Position numbers and translations under genes: made by a program
The notes under the pieces: generated by a model
Told to the model about the DNA's origin: nothing
Databases searched by the model: none
What the model saw: the letters and a program-made list of their open reading frames with translations, nothing else
Shown: piece by piece, positions 44,105 to 53,075 of the stretch
How the letters are laid out: each line of letters begins with the position of its first letter
Position numbering within the stretch: position 1 is the first letter of the stretch
Assembly: GCA_002483365.1 (NCBI GenBank)
Contig: DLHT01000006.1
Location: forward strand, 1 to 64,000
Direction: 5' to 3'
DNA length: 64,000 bases
Source of the DNA: Cellvibrio sp. UBA7661
GTDB taxonomy: Bacteria > Pseudomonadota > Gammaproteobacteria > Pseudomonadales > Cellvibrionaceae

Positions 44105-44842
44105 ATGAGTTATTGTTTATTAATTCCGCATTACAACCATGAGCGTCAATTTATTGCGTTTTTACCGCAGTTAGTCGCGAGTGGATTACCGCTGGTCATT
44201 GTGGATGACGGCAGCAATCCCGATAGCCGCGCGCAAGTAGAAGCAGCGATTACGCATTACACCAACGTGCATTTTTTTGCACTGCAGCGCAACCGCGGTA
44301 AAGGTGCGGCAGTAAAAGCCGGTTTCACTTTTGCGCGCAATCTGGGTTTTACCCACGCCATTCAGATTGATGCCGACGGGCAACACGACGTCGCCGATAT
44401 TGAAAAGTTTGTGCAGTGTTCACAGCAACAACCTGATGCCATTATTTGTGGCAAACCCGTGTTTGATACATCCGCCCCCAAAGCGCGCGTCTATGGCCGC
44501 AAAGTCACTGATTTTTGGGTCGCACTGGAAACTTTGTCACTGCGGATTAAAGACGGGCTGTGCGGCTTTCGTGTGTATCCACTCCACGCAGCTGAAGATG
44601 TACTCGACCGCCACTTCGTCGGCAATCGCATGGATTTTGATACCGAGCTATTGGTAAAAGCGGTGTGGAGCAATACCACATTGGTATTTCTCAATACCCA
44701 TGTCATCTATCCCGAGCAAAGTGTGTCGCACTTTAATTATCTGCGCGATAACCTGTTGCTGATTAAATTACACAGCCGTTTAATGCTGGGCATGTTGATC
44801 CGTTTGCCGGTGCTGCTATGGCAGCGTTTGCGAGGTCAATAA
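44105..44842 (+). CDS. GT2-family glycosyltransferase
   Basis: 245 residues. N-terminal GT-A fold with CLLIPHYNHERQF, VIVDDGSNPDSRA and QIDADGQHD (metal/nucleotide-sugar binding). It most resembles dolichyl-phosphate-mannose-synthase-like GT2 enzymes. In many aryl-polyene clusters this domain is fused to an acyltransferase (ApeJ); here it is a separate gene that ends TAATG-coupled with the acyltransferase gene. It probably adds a sugar used to anchor the pigment, but this is inferred. Confidence 0.87.
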   Translation: MSYCLLIPHYNHERQFIAFLPQLVASGLPLVIVDDGSNPDSRAQVEAAITHYTNVHFFALQRNRGKGAAVKAGFTFARNLGFTHAIQIDADGQHDVADIEKFVQCSQQQPDAIICGKPVFDTSAPKARVYGRKVTDFWVALETLSLRIKDGLCGFRVYPLHAAEDVLDRHFVGNRMDFDTELLVKAVWSNTTLVFLNTHVIYPEQSVSHFNYLRDNLLLIKLHSRLMLGMLIRLPVLLWQRLRGQ

Positions 44843-45849
44843 TGACAGAGTTGGACACCAGTACAGCATCAACAACTGCAGCCGAAAAACAAGCGCATTG
44901 GTCAACGTTACAAGAGTCCGGCACTATTCGCGGCATTCTATTTATGCTGTGGATACAACGCATGTTCGGACGAGGATTTTTTAACGCATTGTTGTATCCG
45001 ATCATGGCGTATTTTTTTCTGGTTAACCGCCGCGCACGCTGTGCATCACTCGAATTTTTACGTACGCATGCCGAAAAATATCCCGATTATTGGCAAGGAA
45101 AAACACCCGGTTATCGCGATGTTTTTCGTCATATGTATTCATTTGGACAATGCATCCTGGACAAACTCCTCGCCTGGAGTACGCCCATCAACGAGCAGGA
45201 TTTTGAAATCACCAACGAACCCTTGCTGGCTGAATTTATGGCAAAAACCAATGGCCAATTAATTATTGGCTCCCACCTGGGCAACTTGGAATATTGCCGT
45301 GGCTTTGTGCAACGCTATAAAGCGCGCACGATCAATGCACTCGTTTACGATCAACACTCCGCCAATTTTGTCAGTGCGATGCAAAAAATTAATCCGGAAT
45401 CGCGCATTCATATTTACCAAGTCAATGAACTGGATATTCCACTCATCCTGCAATTGAAAACCAAAATTGATAATGGCGAATGGCTATTTATTGCCGGCGA
45501 CCGGATTCCACTCAGCGGAGAGGCGCGCACCGTCACGGTAGATTTTTTAGGCCGCCCCGCGCAATTACCTATCGGCCCTTATATGCTCGCCAAAGTATTG
45601 CAGTGCGAAGTGCAATTGATGTTTTCCTATCGCAGCGCGCACAAAATTGTTTTTGAATTGGTTCCCTTTGCACAACAAGTGACACTGCCACGCAAAGACG
45701 GCGGAGCACAATTACACGCCTACGCCCAGCAGTATGCCAACGCCTTGGAGCAACAAGCGGCACGTGCGCCACTGCAATGGTTTAATTTTTATCCCTATTG
45801 GGCGAGCAGCCGGTCTGCCAATGAATCTGCCGAGGAATCTGCCAGATGA
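44842..45849 (+). CDS. LpxL/HtrB-type acyltransferase
   Basis: 335 residues, starting at an ATG that overlaps the glycosyltransferase stop (TAATG) with GAGG 7 nt upstream. The sequence has the lipid A-type acyltransferase catalytic motif HLGNLE (HX4E) followed by NALVYDQHSANFVSAM and LFIAGDRIPLSGE. It is a membrane-associated enzyme that probably transfers the polyene acyl chain to the sugar/lipid anchor. It overlaps the next gene by 4 bp (ATGA). Confidence 0.87.
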   Translation: MTELDTSTASTTAAEKQAHWSTLQESGTIRGILFMLWIQRMFGRGFFNALLYPIMAYFFLVNRRARCASLEFLRTHAEKYPDYWQGKTPGYRDVFRHMYSFGQCILDKLLAWSTPINEQDFEITNEPLLAEFMAKTNGQLIIGSHLGNLEYCRGFVQRYKARTINALVYDQHSANFVSAMQKINPESRIHIYQVNELDIPLILQLKTKIDNGEWLFIAGDRIPLSGEARTVTVDFLGRPAQLPIGPYMLAKVLQCEVQLMFSYRSAHKIVFELVPFAQQVTLPRKDGGAQLHAYAQQYANALEQQAARAPLQWFNFYPYWASSRSANESAEESAR

Positions 45850-46364
45850 TTGATTCACGCATCTACGATTTAATACCGCATCGCGAGCCCATGCTGTTGA
45901 TCAATCGCATTATTGAGTTGGCTGGCAATTTTTCCTGCGCAGAAATTACCATTAGCGAACAGTCTTCTTTTTTTGTTGCAGGCAAAGGTGTACCCAGTTG
46001 GATTGGTGTGGAATACATGGGGCAAACAGCGGCATTGATTGCAGGCTATCAACTGCAGCAAGGTACAGTCGCGCCGCATTTGGGATTGTTATTAGGAACC
46101 CGCAAATACGAGGTATTTGTTCCCTATTTTTGCGCGGGCGATGTATTGCAAGTGCGCTGTTCGGAAAGCGCCGTTGTTGGCGAAAGCCTGGCTAATTTTC
46201 AATGCGAGATAATTAACCTGCGCGATCAACGCTGTGTGGCACGCGCTAAATTATCAGTATTCCGCAAACCGCTGAGCGAGTACGAAAACCAATCGCAAGA
46301 ACAAGCGAACGAAGAAGCTAAAGCACAACAGGAAATTCCACCAATAACAGGAGCAAGCGCGTGA
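45846..46364 (+). CDS. Second hotdog dehydratase (ApeP-like)
   Basis: 172 residues of the hotdog fold: LIPHREPMLLINRIIELAG near the start with the catalytic-region His, then VPSWIGVEYMGQTAALIAG. Compared with the ApeP/FabZ-like family (about 150 residues) it has an extra Gln/Glu/Ala-rich tail of about 25 residues. ATGA overlap with the acyltransferase and GTG overlap with the next ketosynthase show one translationally coupled block. Confidence 0.85.
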   Translation: MIDSRIYDLIPHREPMLLINRIIELAGNFSCAEITISEQSSFFVAGKGVPSWIGVEYMGQTAALIAGYQLQQGTVAPHLGLLLGTRKYEVFVPYFCAGDVLQVRCSESAVVGESLANFQCEIINLRDQRCVARAKLSVFRKPLSEYENQSQEQANEEAKAQQEIPPITGASA

Positions 46365-47587
46365 CAAAACGTGTCGCCATTACCGGAGCCGGTGCCATAT
46401 CAGCATTGGGTCACGAGTGGAAAACCATTCGCGAAAATATTCTGCAATTAAAAAATCGTGTTCGTTACATGCACGAGTGGGATCAGTATCCGGAATTGCA
46501 AACCCGCCTTGCATCGCCCGTGGATGATTTTGTAATACCCGCGCATTACACCATGAAGAAAAAACGCGGCATGGGGCGTGTGGCACAGATGGCGGTTGTC
46601 GCAACCGAGCAAGCGTTGATTCACGCCGGATTATTTAAAGATCCGATTATCAGCAGCGATGAAACCGGCGTTGCTTACGGCTCTGCCACGGGCAGCAGTG
46701 ATGCGGCGATGGAATTTTTTGGCTTGCTCGAACACAAATCCATGGCCAAATTAAATGGCACAACCTATTTGCGCATGATGAGCCATTCCGCTGCGGTCAA
46801 TATCAGCGTGCTGTTCGGCACCTGCGGGCGCATGTACACCACCAGCAGCGCGTGCACTGCCGGAAGCCAGGGTATTGGTTTTGCTTATGAAGCCATTCGC
46901 AGCGGTCAGCAAACCATTATGATCGCCGGCGGCGCAGAAGAACTTTGCCCGACACAAGCCGCTGTATTCGATACGGTTTACTCCGCCAGTTTAAAAAATG
47001 CGACGCCCGATTTATCGCCACGCGCATTCGATACCCAACGCGATGGCTTGGTATTGGGCGAAGGCGCTTGCACATTAATTCTGGAAGAATGGGATCACGC
47101 CGTCGCACGCGGCGCTAACATTCTTGCCGAAGTGGTTGGCTTTGCTACCAACTGCGATGGCAATCATTTAGTGCGCCCCAATCAAGCCACCATGGCAAAA
47201 GTCATGCAAAAAAGTTTGCAGGATGCGCAATTAAATGCCGATCAAATTCACTACATTTCCGGCCACGGCACCGCCACAGTCCACGGCGATATTGCCGAAT
47301 CCCATGCCACCCAAACTGTGATGGGCAGCAATATCCCCTTTAGCAGTTTGAAAAGTTATATCGGTCACAGTCTTGGTGCCTGCGGCGCATTAGAAGCTTG
47401 GCTCGGCATAGAAATGATGAATGAAAATTGGTTTTCGCCCAATTTAAATTTGGATGAGTTGGATGAAAATTGCGGCCAGCTGGATTACATCCGCCATGAA
47501 GTGCGCGAATTAACCGCGCAATATTTTATGAGTAATAATTTTGCGTTTGGCGGTGTTAACACATCGCTGATTTTTAAGCGGGTTTAA
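46361..47587 (+). CDS. Beta-ketoacyl-ACP synthase (FabF-like, aryl-polyene)
   Basis: 408 residues, GTG start with AGGAG 8 nt upstream. Condenses malonyl-ACP with the growing chain. The Cys-His-His triad is complete: SSACTAGSQGIGFAYEA (Cys near 164), SGHGTATVHGD (His near 303) and YIGHSLGACGALEAW (His near 332). It is one of three ketosynthase-family genes in the cluster and last of this rightward block. Confidence 0.9.
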   Translation: MTKRVAITGAGAISALGHEWKTIRENILQLKNRVRYMHEWDQYPELQTRLASPVDDFVIPAHYTMKKKRGMGRVAQMAVVATEQALIHAGLFKDPIISSDETGVAYGSATGSSDAAMEFFGLLEHKSMAKLNGTTYLRMMSHSAAVNISVLFGTCGRMYTTSSACTAGSQGIGFAYEAIRSGQQTIMIAGGAEELCPTQAAVFDTVYSASLKNATPDLSPRAFDTQRDGLVLGEGACTLILEEWDHAVARGANILAEVVGFATNCDGNHLVRPNQATMAKVMQKSLQDAQLNADQIHYISGHGTATVHGDIAESHATQTVMGSNIPFSSLKSYIGHSLGACGALEAWLGIEMMNENWFSPNLNLDELDENCGQLDYIRHEVRELTAQYFMSNNFAFGGVNTSLIFKRV

Positions 47588-47592
47588 CAGCA

Positions 47593-47629
47593 AATCCCCC
47601 GCCCCCTTTGTAAAAGGGGGCGGGGGATT
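47593..47629. repeat. Perfect 17-bp hairpin between convergent genes
   Basis: AATCCCCCGCCCCCTTT and its exact complement around a GTA-type loop. It lies between the ketosynthase stop and the stop of the convergent reductase gene. It can fold in both directions. There is no T-run, so it may be a dispersed REP-like repeat that also acts as a transcription barrier. Confidence 0.75.
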
Positions 47630-48357
47630 CAACACATTCCCCCATTCACACTAATCACTTGCCGCGTTATATAACCCGCTGCATCGGACACTAAAAAGCT
47701 CACGGTTGCTGCAACATCGTCCACTTTACCGAAGCGCTGCATGGGAATTAATTTCATGGCTTCGTCGTGATAAATGCCTTCGATCATATCGGTTTCAATC
47801 ACGCCGGGCGCTACGCAGTTTACGGTGATATTGCGCTTGGCCAATTCAATCGCCAGCGCTTTGGTGGCACCGATAATGCCCGCTTTTGCAGCGCTGTAAT
47901 TGGTTTGGCCGCGATTGCCAATCACACCAGAAACGGATGATATCGTCACAATACGACCACCCTTGCGCAAGCGGATCATTGGCATAACAAGCGGATAGAG
48001 CACGTTGTAAAACGCATCCAAATTGGTGTGAATGACTGAATCCCACTGTTCGCCTGTAATCGCAGGAAAAGCATTGTCTGCCGCGATGCCCGCGTTGCAA
48101 ACCACACCGTAAAAAGCACCATTGGCTTCAACATCAGCCAATAATACCTCGCTCACTTTTTCGCGCTCGCACACATCAAATTGAATCAAACTGGCGCTGC
48201 CGCCATTGGCAATAATTTCAGCGGCAACGGCTTCTGCTTCAGCTTTTCCGGAGCGATAGTGTACACACACATCAAAACCATCGGCACCGAGTTTTAAGGC
48301 GCAGGCTTTGCCAATTCCACGGCTGGCACCGGTCACCAATACACGTTTTTTGCTCAT
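47629..48357 (-). CDS. 3-ketoacyl-ACP reductase (FabG-like)
   Basis: 242-residue short-chain dehydrogenase that reduces 3-ketoacyl-ACP to 3-hydroxyacyl-ACP with NADPH. The Rossmann motif GASRGIGKACAL, the NAGIA segment, catalytic Ser in TISSVSG and YSAAKAG (Tyr-Lys) are intact. It converges on the ketosynthase gene and begins the long leftward block toward 54043. Confidence 0.9.
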   Translation of the reverse strand: MSKKRVLVTGASRGIGKACALKLGADGFDVCVHYRSGKAEAEAVAAEIIANGGSASLIQFDVCEREKVSEVLLADVEANGAFYGVVCNAGIAADNAFPAITGEQWDSVIHTNLDAFYNVLYPLVMPMIRLRKGGRIVTISSVSGVIGNRGQTNYSAAKAGIIGATKALAIELAKRNITVNCVAPGVIETDMIEGIYHDEAMKLIPMQRFGKVDDVAATVSFLVSDAAGYITRQVISVNGGMC

Positions 48358-48420
48358 AGTTGTTTACTCGTCATTTTTGCTAACTGTAATTTACTTACAA
48401 TTGCCTACACCAATATCACA

Positions 48421-50757
48421 CTAATGATTTTTCCAGCGACGGCTGGCCAGAAGTAATGCACCCAATAGATTAAAGCTGCTGCCAATAAATAAGGCCAAAC
48501 CAAAGGCGCTCACCGCAGGCAAAATACTCAAGCCCAACAAACCGAAAGATAAAAGATTGGTGGTGGATGAAATCGCCACTGCAGATAAGGTTTCTACTGA
48601 ATTTTCGCTCATCTCGGCAATAAAGATGACGTAATCCATGCCCAAGCCGACCACCAAAAAGAGCGCCATGACATGAAACAATGTCAGCGGCACATTAAAT
48701 AAGGCCAACAAAATAAAACTGGCTGAAATAGCAAAGGCAGGCACCGCCATCAGCTGCAATACGGTTCGCCAGGGATAGCGAATAAGCAATAGCGCCGCCA
48801 TCAACGCCAAGGCCAGCAACAGCAATTTCATTGAAGATTGGCGCAGGTTTTTCATACCCATTTCTGCGTCTTGCATCGCACTAAAAAAACGAACGCCGGA
48901 AATTGCTGCAACCTGCTCGGCCACTTTATGTAGATCCATTGACTTGGGCAGCATTAAAAAGGCATCCACACCTTTATCACTTTCAATCCAAAGTGGCGGC
49001 AATAAAAATGCGCCTTCGGTAAAAAATTCCGCTGGGTTCAACGCATTATTCTGTTGCGCGCGATACGCCTCAGCCAAGGCTTGCGCGGAAATTTCCGCGA
49101 GCCCTTGCTGCTGGATAAATGTTGCAGCGAGACCATCTGCACCATAAATACGTTGATTGAGCTGATAGTTCGTTTGCTGTTGGGCGGGTGATGGAAAAAA
49201 TTGATGAACGCCAAGCAGCGGCAGCAATGCTTCATTTTCTTGTGCCGAATTTTCTACAGCGGCTTGCACCAGCGCGATGCGATCGTACACTTGCTGCGCA
49301 TTCTCACCGTGAACCAGAATAAAACTCGCTGGCTCGTGGCTCGCAACCCATTCGCTGACTTGTTTTTCTTGCTCAATCAATTGTGGATTGGCGGCAAAAA
49401 AACTGCGCGGATTATCGCTCACCGGAAAGTCAAAACGATTCACCCAAAAGCTCGCACCCAGCACCATCAACATGGCCGCAATGACATGCACCGCGCGCAA
49501 CTTGCCAAACAAACGCAGCACACCCAGCACCGCTTTTTGCAAACCGGCATCGTACACTTTTACGTTTTTAGTGAGGAAATGGCCGAGTGAAATCACCACC
49601 AACCAGGCGTAGACCAAACCCAAGGCCGCAAACACGGCCACCTGCTGCAGCGCCGCCAACCCCGACCAGGCCAATGCGCTAAAACCGATTACGCTGGACA
49701 ACAAACTCAACATCAGTGCGCGGTAAAGCGGCAAACGGTTTTCGCCCTGCGGGTGATGTGCCTGAAAATAAAAATAGTGCAACGCATAATCCACCACCAC
49801 GCCGATCAAACTCGACCCAAACACCAACGTTAATACATGGATTGAACCCAACCAGTAATGGCAAATACTAAACGCAAACGCCAAACCCAAGCCGATTGAT
49901 AACGCAGGCAATACCAAGGCACGCGGCCCACGAAAAATCCACAGCGCCAATAACAACACACCAATCGTAGAACCGGTGCTGATGGTTTCAATATCCGCCC
50001 GCGCTGACTGGGCCGAGTCAGCTGCAAAAAATAAAATGCCGGATTCTACTATTTCTACATCGGGATATTCCGTTTTAAATTGTGCGGTAATTTTTTCAAG
50101 TTCCGCTAGCGCCAGATCCTGCTGTTTCATTTCCATCGCATCGCTAGCCAAGCGCAATTGATGGGGCGCAATAAAGATGTCTTTCCCTGCGCGTGTTACC
50201 GCTTGGATTTCGTCACTGTTATTTACGCCAATGCGATCTAATAACCCCACTGCGTATTCATTCGCAAAACCCAATGGATCGCGAACCACAGGAACCAAAC
50301 GCAGCATACCGCCAGTGCCGTAGAGATTGTTTTCTCCCAGTTTCAATACCGCAGCATCCTCACCTTGGGCGAGTACCGCTTGCGCTTGCGATCCCAAAAT
50401 ATGAAATGAGTGCTGCTGTAACTGCGCCGCATAGGTATCAAGCAATGGGGTGTGATCAACGTAACGAATGACCTGCGCTTCTTGTTCGATTAATTCACGC
50501 AAATAATCGCTGGCATCGGTGAGCGAATCTTCATCCTCATGCACCAGCACCAGCATAAATTGCTGCGCGGCATCGGCAGACATTTTATTAAGCGCCTGAT
50601 TTACCGAGGCATCGACAGAGAATGAAGGTGAAAGGCTGCGCAGATTGGTATCGATTTGCAAACCTGTACGGCTTATCGACCAAAAACAGACAAGGGATAC
50701 CAACGTAAGGATCAGGAGGGCGACGCTGCACCAGCGACGATAAACATGCTGCGTCAT
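48421..50757 (-). CDS. MMPL/RND-type exporter of the pigment cluster
   Basis: Inner-membrane transporter of 778 residues with the RND-like 12-TM plan: TM1, a periplasmic domain, a bundle of TM (about 255-400), a second domain and a C-terminal bundle (about 650-775). The TM4-type charged motif VVDYALHYFYF (about 325) and its equivalent GLGMDYVIFIAEMS are seen. It probably moves the lipid-anchored aryl polyene toward the outer membrane. The ATG at 50757 with AAGG upstream is better than a TTG five codons earlier. Confidence 0.88.
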   Translation of the reverse strand: MTQHVYRRWCSVALLILTLVSLVCFWSISRTGLQIDTNLRSLSPSFSVDASVNQALNKMSADAAQQFMLVLVHEDEDSLTDASDYLRELIEQEAQVIRYVDHTPLLDTYAAQLQQHSFHILGSQAQAVLAQGEDAAVLKLGENNLYGTGGMLRLVPVVRDPLGFANEYAVGLLDRIGVNNSDEIQAVTRAGKDIFIAPHQLRLASDAMEMKQQDLALAELEKITAQFKTEYPDVEIVESGILFFAADSAQSARADIETISTGSTIGVLLLALWIFRGPRALVLPALSIGLGLAFAFSICHYWLGSIHVLTLVFGSSLIGVVVDYALHYFYFQAHHPQGENRLPLYRALMLSLLSSVIGFSALAWSGLAALQQVAVFAALGLVYAWLVVISLGHFLTKNVKVYDAGLQKAVLGVLRLFGKLRAVHVIAAMLMVLGASFWVNRFDFPVSDNPRSFFAANPQLIEQEKQVSEWVASHEPASFILVHGENAQQVYDRIALVQAAVENSAQENEALLPLLGVHQFFPSPAQQQTNYQLNQRIYGADGLAATFIQQQGLAEISAQALAEAYRAQQNNALNPAEFFTEGAFLLPPLWIESDKGVDAFLMLPKSMDLHKVAEQVAAISGVRFFSAMQDAEMGMKNLRQSSMKLLLLALALMAALLLIRYPWRTVLQLMAVPAFAISASFILLALFNVPLTLFHVMALFLVVGLGMDYVIFIAEMSENSVETLSAVAISSTTNLLSFGLLGLSILPAVSAFGLALFIGSSFNLLGALLLASRRWKNH

Positions 50758-50799
50758 AAAGCCTTCACTCAACTAAAGCTGTGATTGAAATAGAACTGA

Positions 50800-51462
50800 T
50801 TATCGAAATAAATGTTGGCAAGCAATCGAAAACGAAGGTGCTGCCTCCGGGGCTAATTGCTGGCACTGTTCAAACGATGCACTCGCCAATGCCTGTAATT
50901 GATACACCTTGATTGCAGTAAATTCTTCGCCTTGATGCTGCATATAAATGCTCACCGCCCCGTCAGTGCGCGTGATATCAATTGAACGCAGGAATTTTTC
51001 CATACGCTTATTGCGCGGCATCAGGCGAACACCGGTATCGGTCTGCGCAACTGAAAAGGTTTTTTCAATATAGCGATGGTCGCCGCCGATCAAGTGGTTG
51101 AGCATTTTGCCCAAGTGTTTTTGTACCGCACCGGAAATTTTTTTCGGCGCGCCCGCAGCGGGAATTAACTGGGTGCTGCCTTGCAGTTCATATACCAGCG
51201 TTTCATTTAACGGCGCGCCGGCGTACCACAACAATCCTTTGTCACAGGCAAATACAAAACTGCCACTGGTTTCCAGTTGCTTACTAATGCCTGCGATAGA
51301 TTTTTGCTGCTGATAAAGACCTGTCTGGTTACAGGTTTCCGGCAGGTAGGCATCGAGCAGGTTTGTATTGCCATTTGCATAAACCACAGCAGAGCAGAAG
51401 GCTGACACACCCAGCATCAGTATTGTTATGGTTTTTAGCAATTGCGTTTGGTTTATCAACAT
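50800..51462 (-). CDS. LolA-like periplasmic carrier protein
   Basis: 220 residues with a signal peptide (about 1-29, ending VVYANG). The mature protein has the LolA-type pattern: KSIAGISKQLETSGSFVFAC, GLLWYAGAPLNETLVY, and a later beta-rich half. Unlike LolA it has several Cys (ETCNQTG, EQCQQLAP, IACQHLF), so disulfides are possible. Together with the MMPL exporter it would carry the lipidated pigment across the periplasm. Confidence 0.8.
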   Translation of the reverse strand: MLINQTQLLKTITILMLGVSAFCSAVVYANGNTNLLDAYLPETCNQTGLYQQQKSIAGISKQLETSGSFVFACDKGLLWYAGAPLNETLVYELQGSTQLIPAAGAPKKISGAVQKHLGKMLNHLIGGDHRYIEKTFSVAQTDTGVRLMPRNKRMEKFLRSIDITRTDGAVSIYMQHQGEEFTAIKVYQLQALASASFEQCQQLAPEAAPSFSIACQHLFR

Positions 51463-51528
51463 GGGAGCATTTTCTTTAGGCTAACTCGTTATTCTAAAAA
51501 CCGCTTTACGCGTTATTTAAAAGTTGCG

Positions 51529-51981
51529 TTATTTGAGAGCTGCGTTATTTAAGAGTTGCTTTACTTTATCGATCAAAACATCAGGGCTGCCGATACGCAG
51601 CAACTTGGTGTGCGCATCTACCGCTGCTTGTACCGTGTGGGCTTTACTCAATACTGCATGAGTGAGCGCATCGCGAATGACGTAATGAATTTTTAAGCGA
51701 TATTCCCACTCCACCAAACTCGCCGTCACTATCACTTGCTGTTCAAACACCAGCGGCTGGATGTATTTAATTTGCATGTCCACAATCGGAAACATAAAGC
51801 CCGATGCTTTCATATCGGTGTAGTTGTAACCGAGTTTATCGAGCAAATTGCAGCGCGCCACTTCCAGATATTTGCAGTAGTGGCCGTGCCACACGATGTT
51901 CATGGAATCCACATCAAAAAACGGCACAGTGATGGCAGTATCCACACTGAGCACTGCGGCTGGCTCGCGGCGGCGCTGCAT
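51529..51981 (-). CDS. 4HBT hotdog acyl thioesterase
   Basis: 150 residues. The family's active-site segment VPFFDVDSMNIVWHGHYCKY (catalytic Asp near residue 23) is well preserved. It would hydrolyse acyl-ACP or an aberrant intermediate in aryl-polyene synthesis. Its ATG overlaps the ACP stop (TAATG). Three short tandem-like segments with GCGTTATTT and TTGC appear just past its stop, before the LolA-like gene. Confidence 0.86.
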   Translation of the reverse strand: MQRRREPAAVLSVDTAITVPFFDVDSMNIVWHGHYCKYLEVARCNLLDKLGYNYTDMKASGFMFPIVDMQIKYIQPLVFEQQVIVTASLVEWEYRLKIHYVIRDALTHAVLSKAHTVQAAVDAHTKLLRIGSPDVLIDKVKQLLNNAALK

Positions 51982-52247
51982 TAGTTGGCTGCCTGATCCT
52001 GATGTAAAAACGCGAGAATCGCTTCAATCAAATCACCAATGGTTTTGACTTGGTGAAAGTTCTCCAAGGTGATTTTTTTGGCGGTGATGGATTTTAATTC
52101 GATCATTAAATTCACGGCATCGATGCTATCGATATCCAGATCTTCGCGCAGGCGCGACTCCAGAGTGATGGAGTCTGGCTCCACATCAAATTGTTCCTGG
52201 AGTATCGCAGCGATACGGGTTAACAGACTTTCGCGGGTATGGATCAT
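51981..52247 (-). CDS. Acyl carrier protein (first of two)
   Basis: 88 residues. The phosphopantetheine attachment serine is in LREDLDIDSIDAVNLMIELK. The ATG at 52247 is chosen; a GTG three codons upstream is also possible. It carries the growing polyene chain. It sits upstream of the thioesterase with a TAATG overlap. Confidence 0.9.
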   Translation of the reverse strand: MIHTRESLLTRIAAILQEQFDVEPDSITLESRLREDLDIDSIDAVNLMIELKSITAKKITLENFHQVKTIGDLIEAILAFLHQDQAAN

Positions 52248-52313
52248 AGAAGGCACTTTGCAACCGGATTAAACAGGCGCGGGATTATACAAGTTTTATC
52301 GGCCAGTAAGCAG

Positions 52314-53075
52314 TTAGCCTTGCCTGCCTTGTAAGACATCGCGCAGCGCTGCCGTGAGAGTGCGCGCCTGCAAACCGGGAGGCTGGGATTTATCGACCAC
52401 TTCATCCAGCGCTATAAGCGGTAACACGCGCAGGCTGAAATGGGGTTTGGCAGGCGGGATGTGATACCAGGGTTCGCCTTTGCGCAGGGTCATGGGCTGG
52501 CAATCAATGACCACCGGCAAGAGCGGGCAAGCTGCCGCCAGCGCGATATTGGCGGCACCGCGCTTGAGCTTAAGCTCGTCGCCATCGGTACGGGTACCTT
52601 CAGGGAAGATCATCAGGGTTTCACCACTGCGCAGCGCTGCCGCCGCTTTTTCGACCAGCTCCACCCCCACTTCGTCGTTGGGAATGTAACCGGCAAGGCT
52701 GACAATCCAGCAGGTAAACGGGTTGCGCGCCATTGCAGCTTTCATAATAAACGTGGCGTTGGGCATTACCGCCATCAACAGAATCGCGTCAAGCAAAGTG
52801 GGGTGATTGGCAACCACCAGAACACCGGATTGGCTGAGCGCAGCCTCGCCTTCAAACTCAACCGTTAGAAGCCCCAGCGCGCACATTATCCACACATAAA
52901 ATCTAACCCAGCGCTGGATAGATCGCCGCGCCAGTTGACGGCGACGTTGCTCAGGCCAGGGAAGCAGACGGATCAGGGGCGCAAGCAGGATCGCAAGCAG
53001 CAAGGCCCCTAGCGCAAAAAGGACAAAAGAAAAGGCGGTCGCCAGCAAACGCCAGCACCAATTGAGTTGTTTCAT
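52314..53075 (-). CDS. PlsC-type 1-acylglycerol-phosphate acyltransferase
   Basis: 253 residues with two N-terminal hydrophobic segments and the catalytic motifs NHPTLLDAILL (HX4D, near residue 90) and FPEGTRTDGDELK (near 160). It is a second acyltransferase of the cluster, unlike the LpxL-type gene at 44842. The target acceptor is unknown. It overlaps the chorismatase by 4 bp. Confidence 0.88.
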   Translation of the reverse strand: MKQLNWCWRLLATAFSFVLFALGALLLAILLAPLIRLLPWPEQRRRQLARRSIQRWVRFYVWIMCALGLLTVEFEGEAALSQSGVLVVANHPTLLDAILLMAVMPNATFIMKAAMARNPFTCWIVSLAGYIPNDEVGVELVEKAAAALRSGETLMIFPEGTRTDGDELKLKRGAANIALAAACPLLPVVIDCQPMTLRKGEPWYHIPPAKPHFSLRVLPLIALDEVVDKSQPPGLQARTLTAALRDVLQGRQG

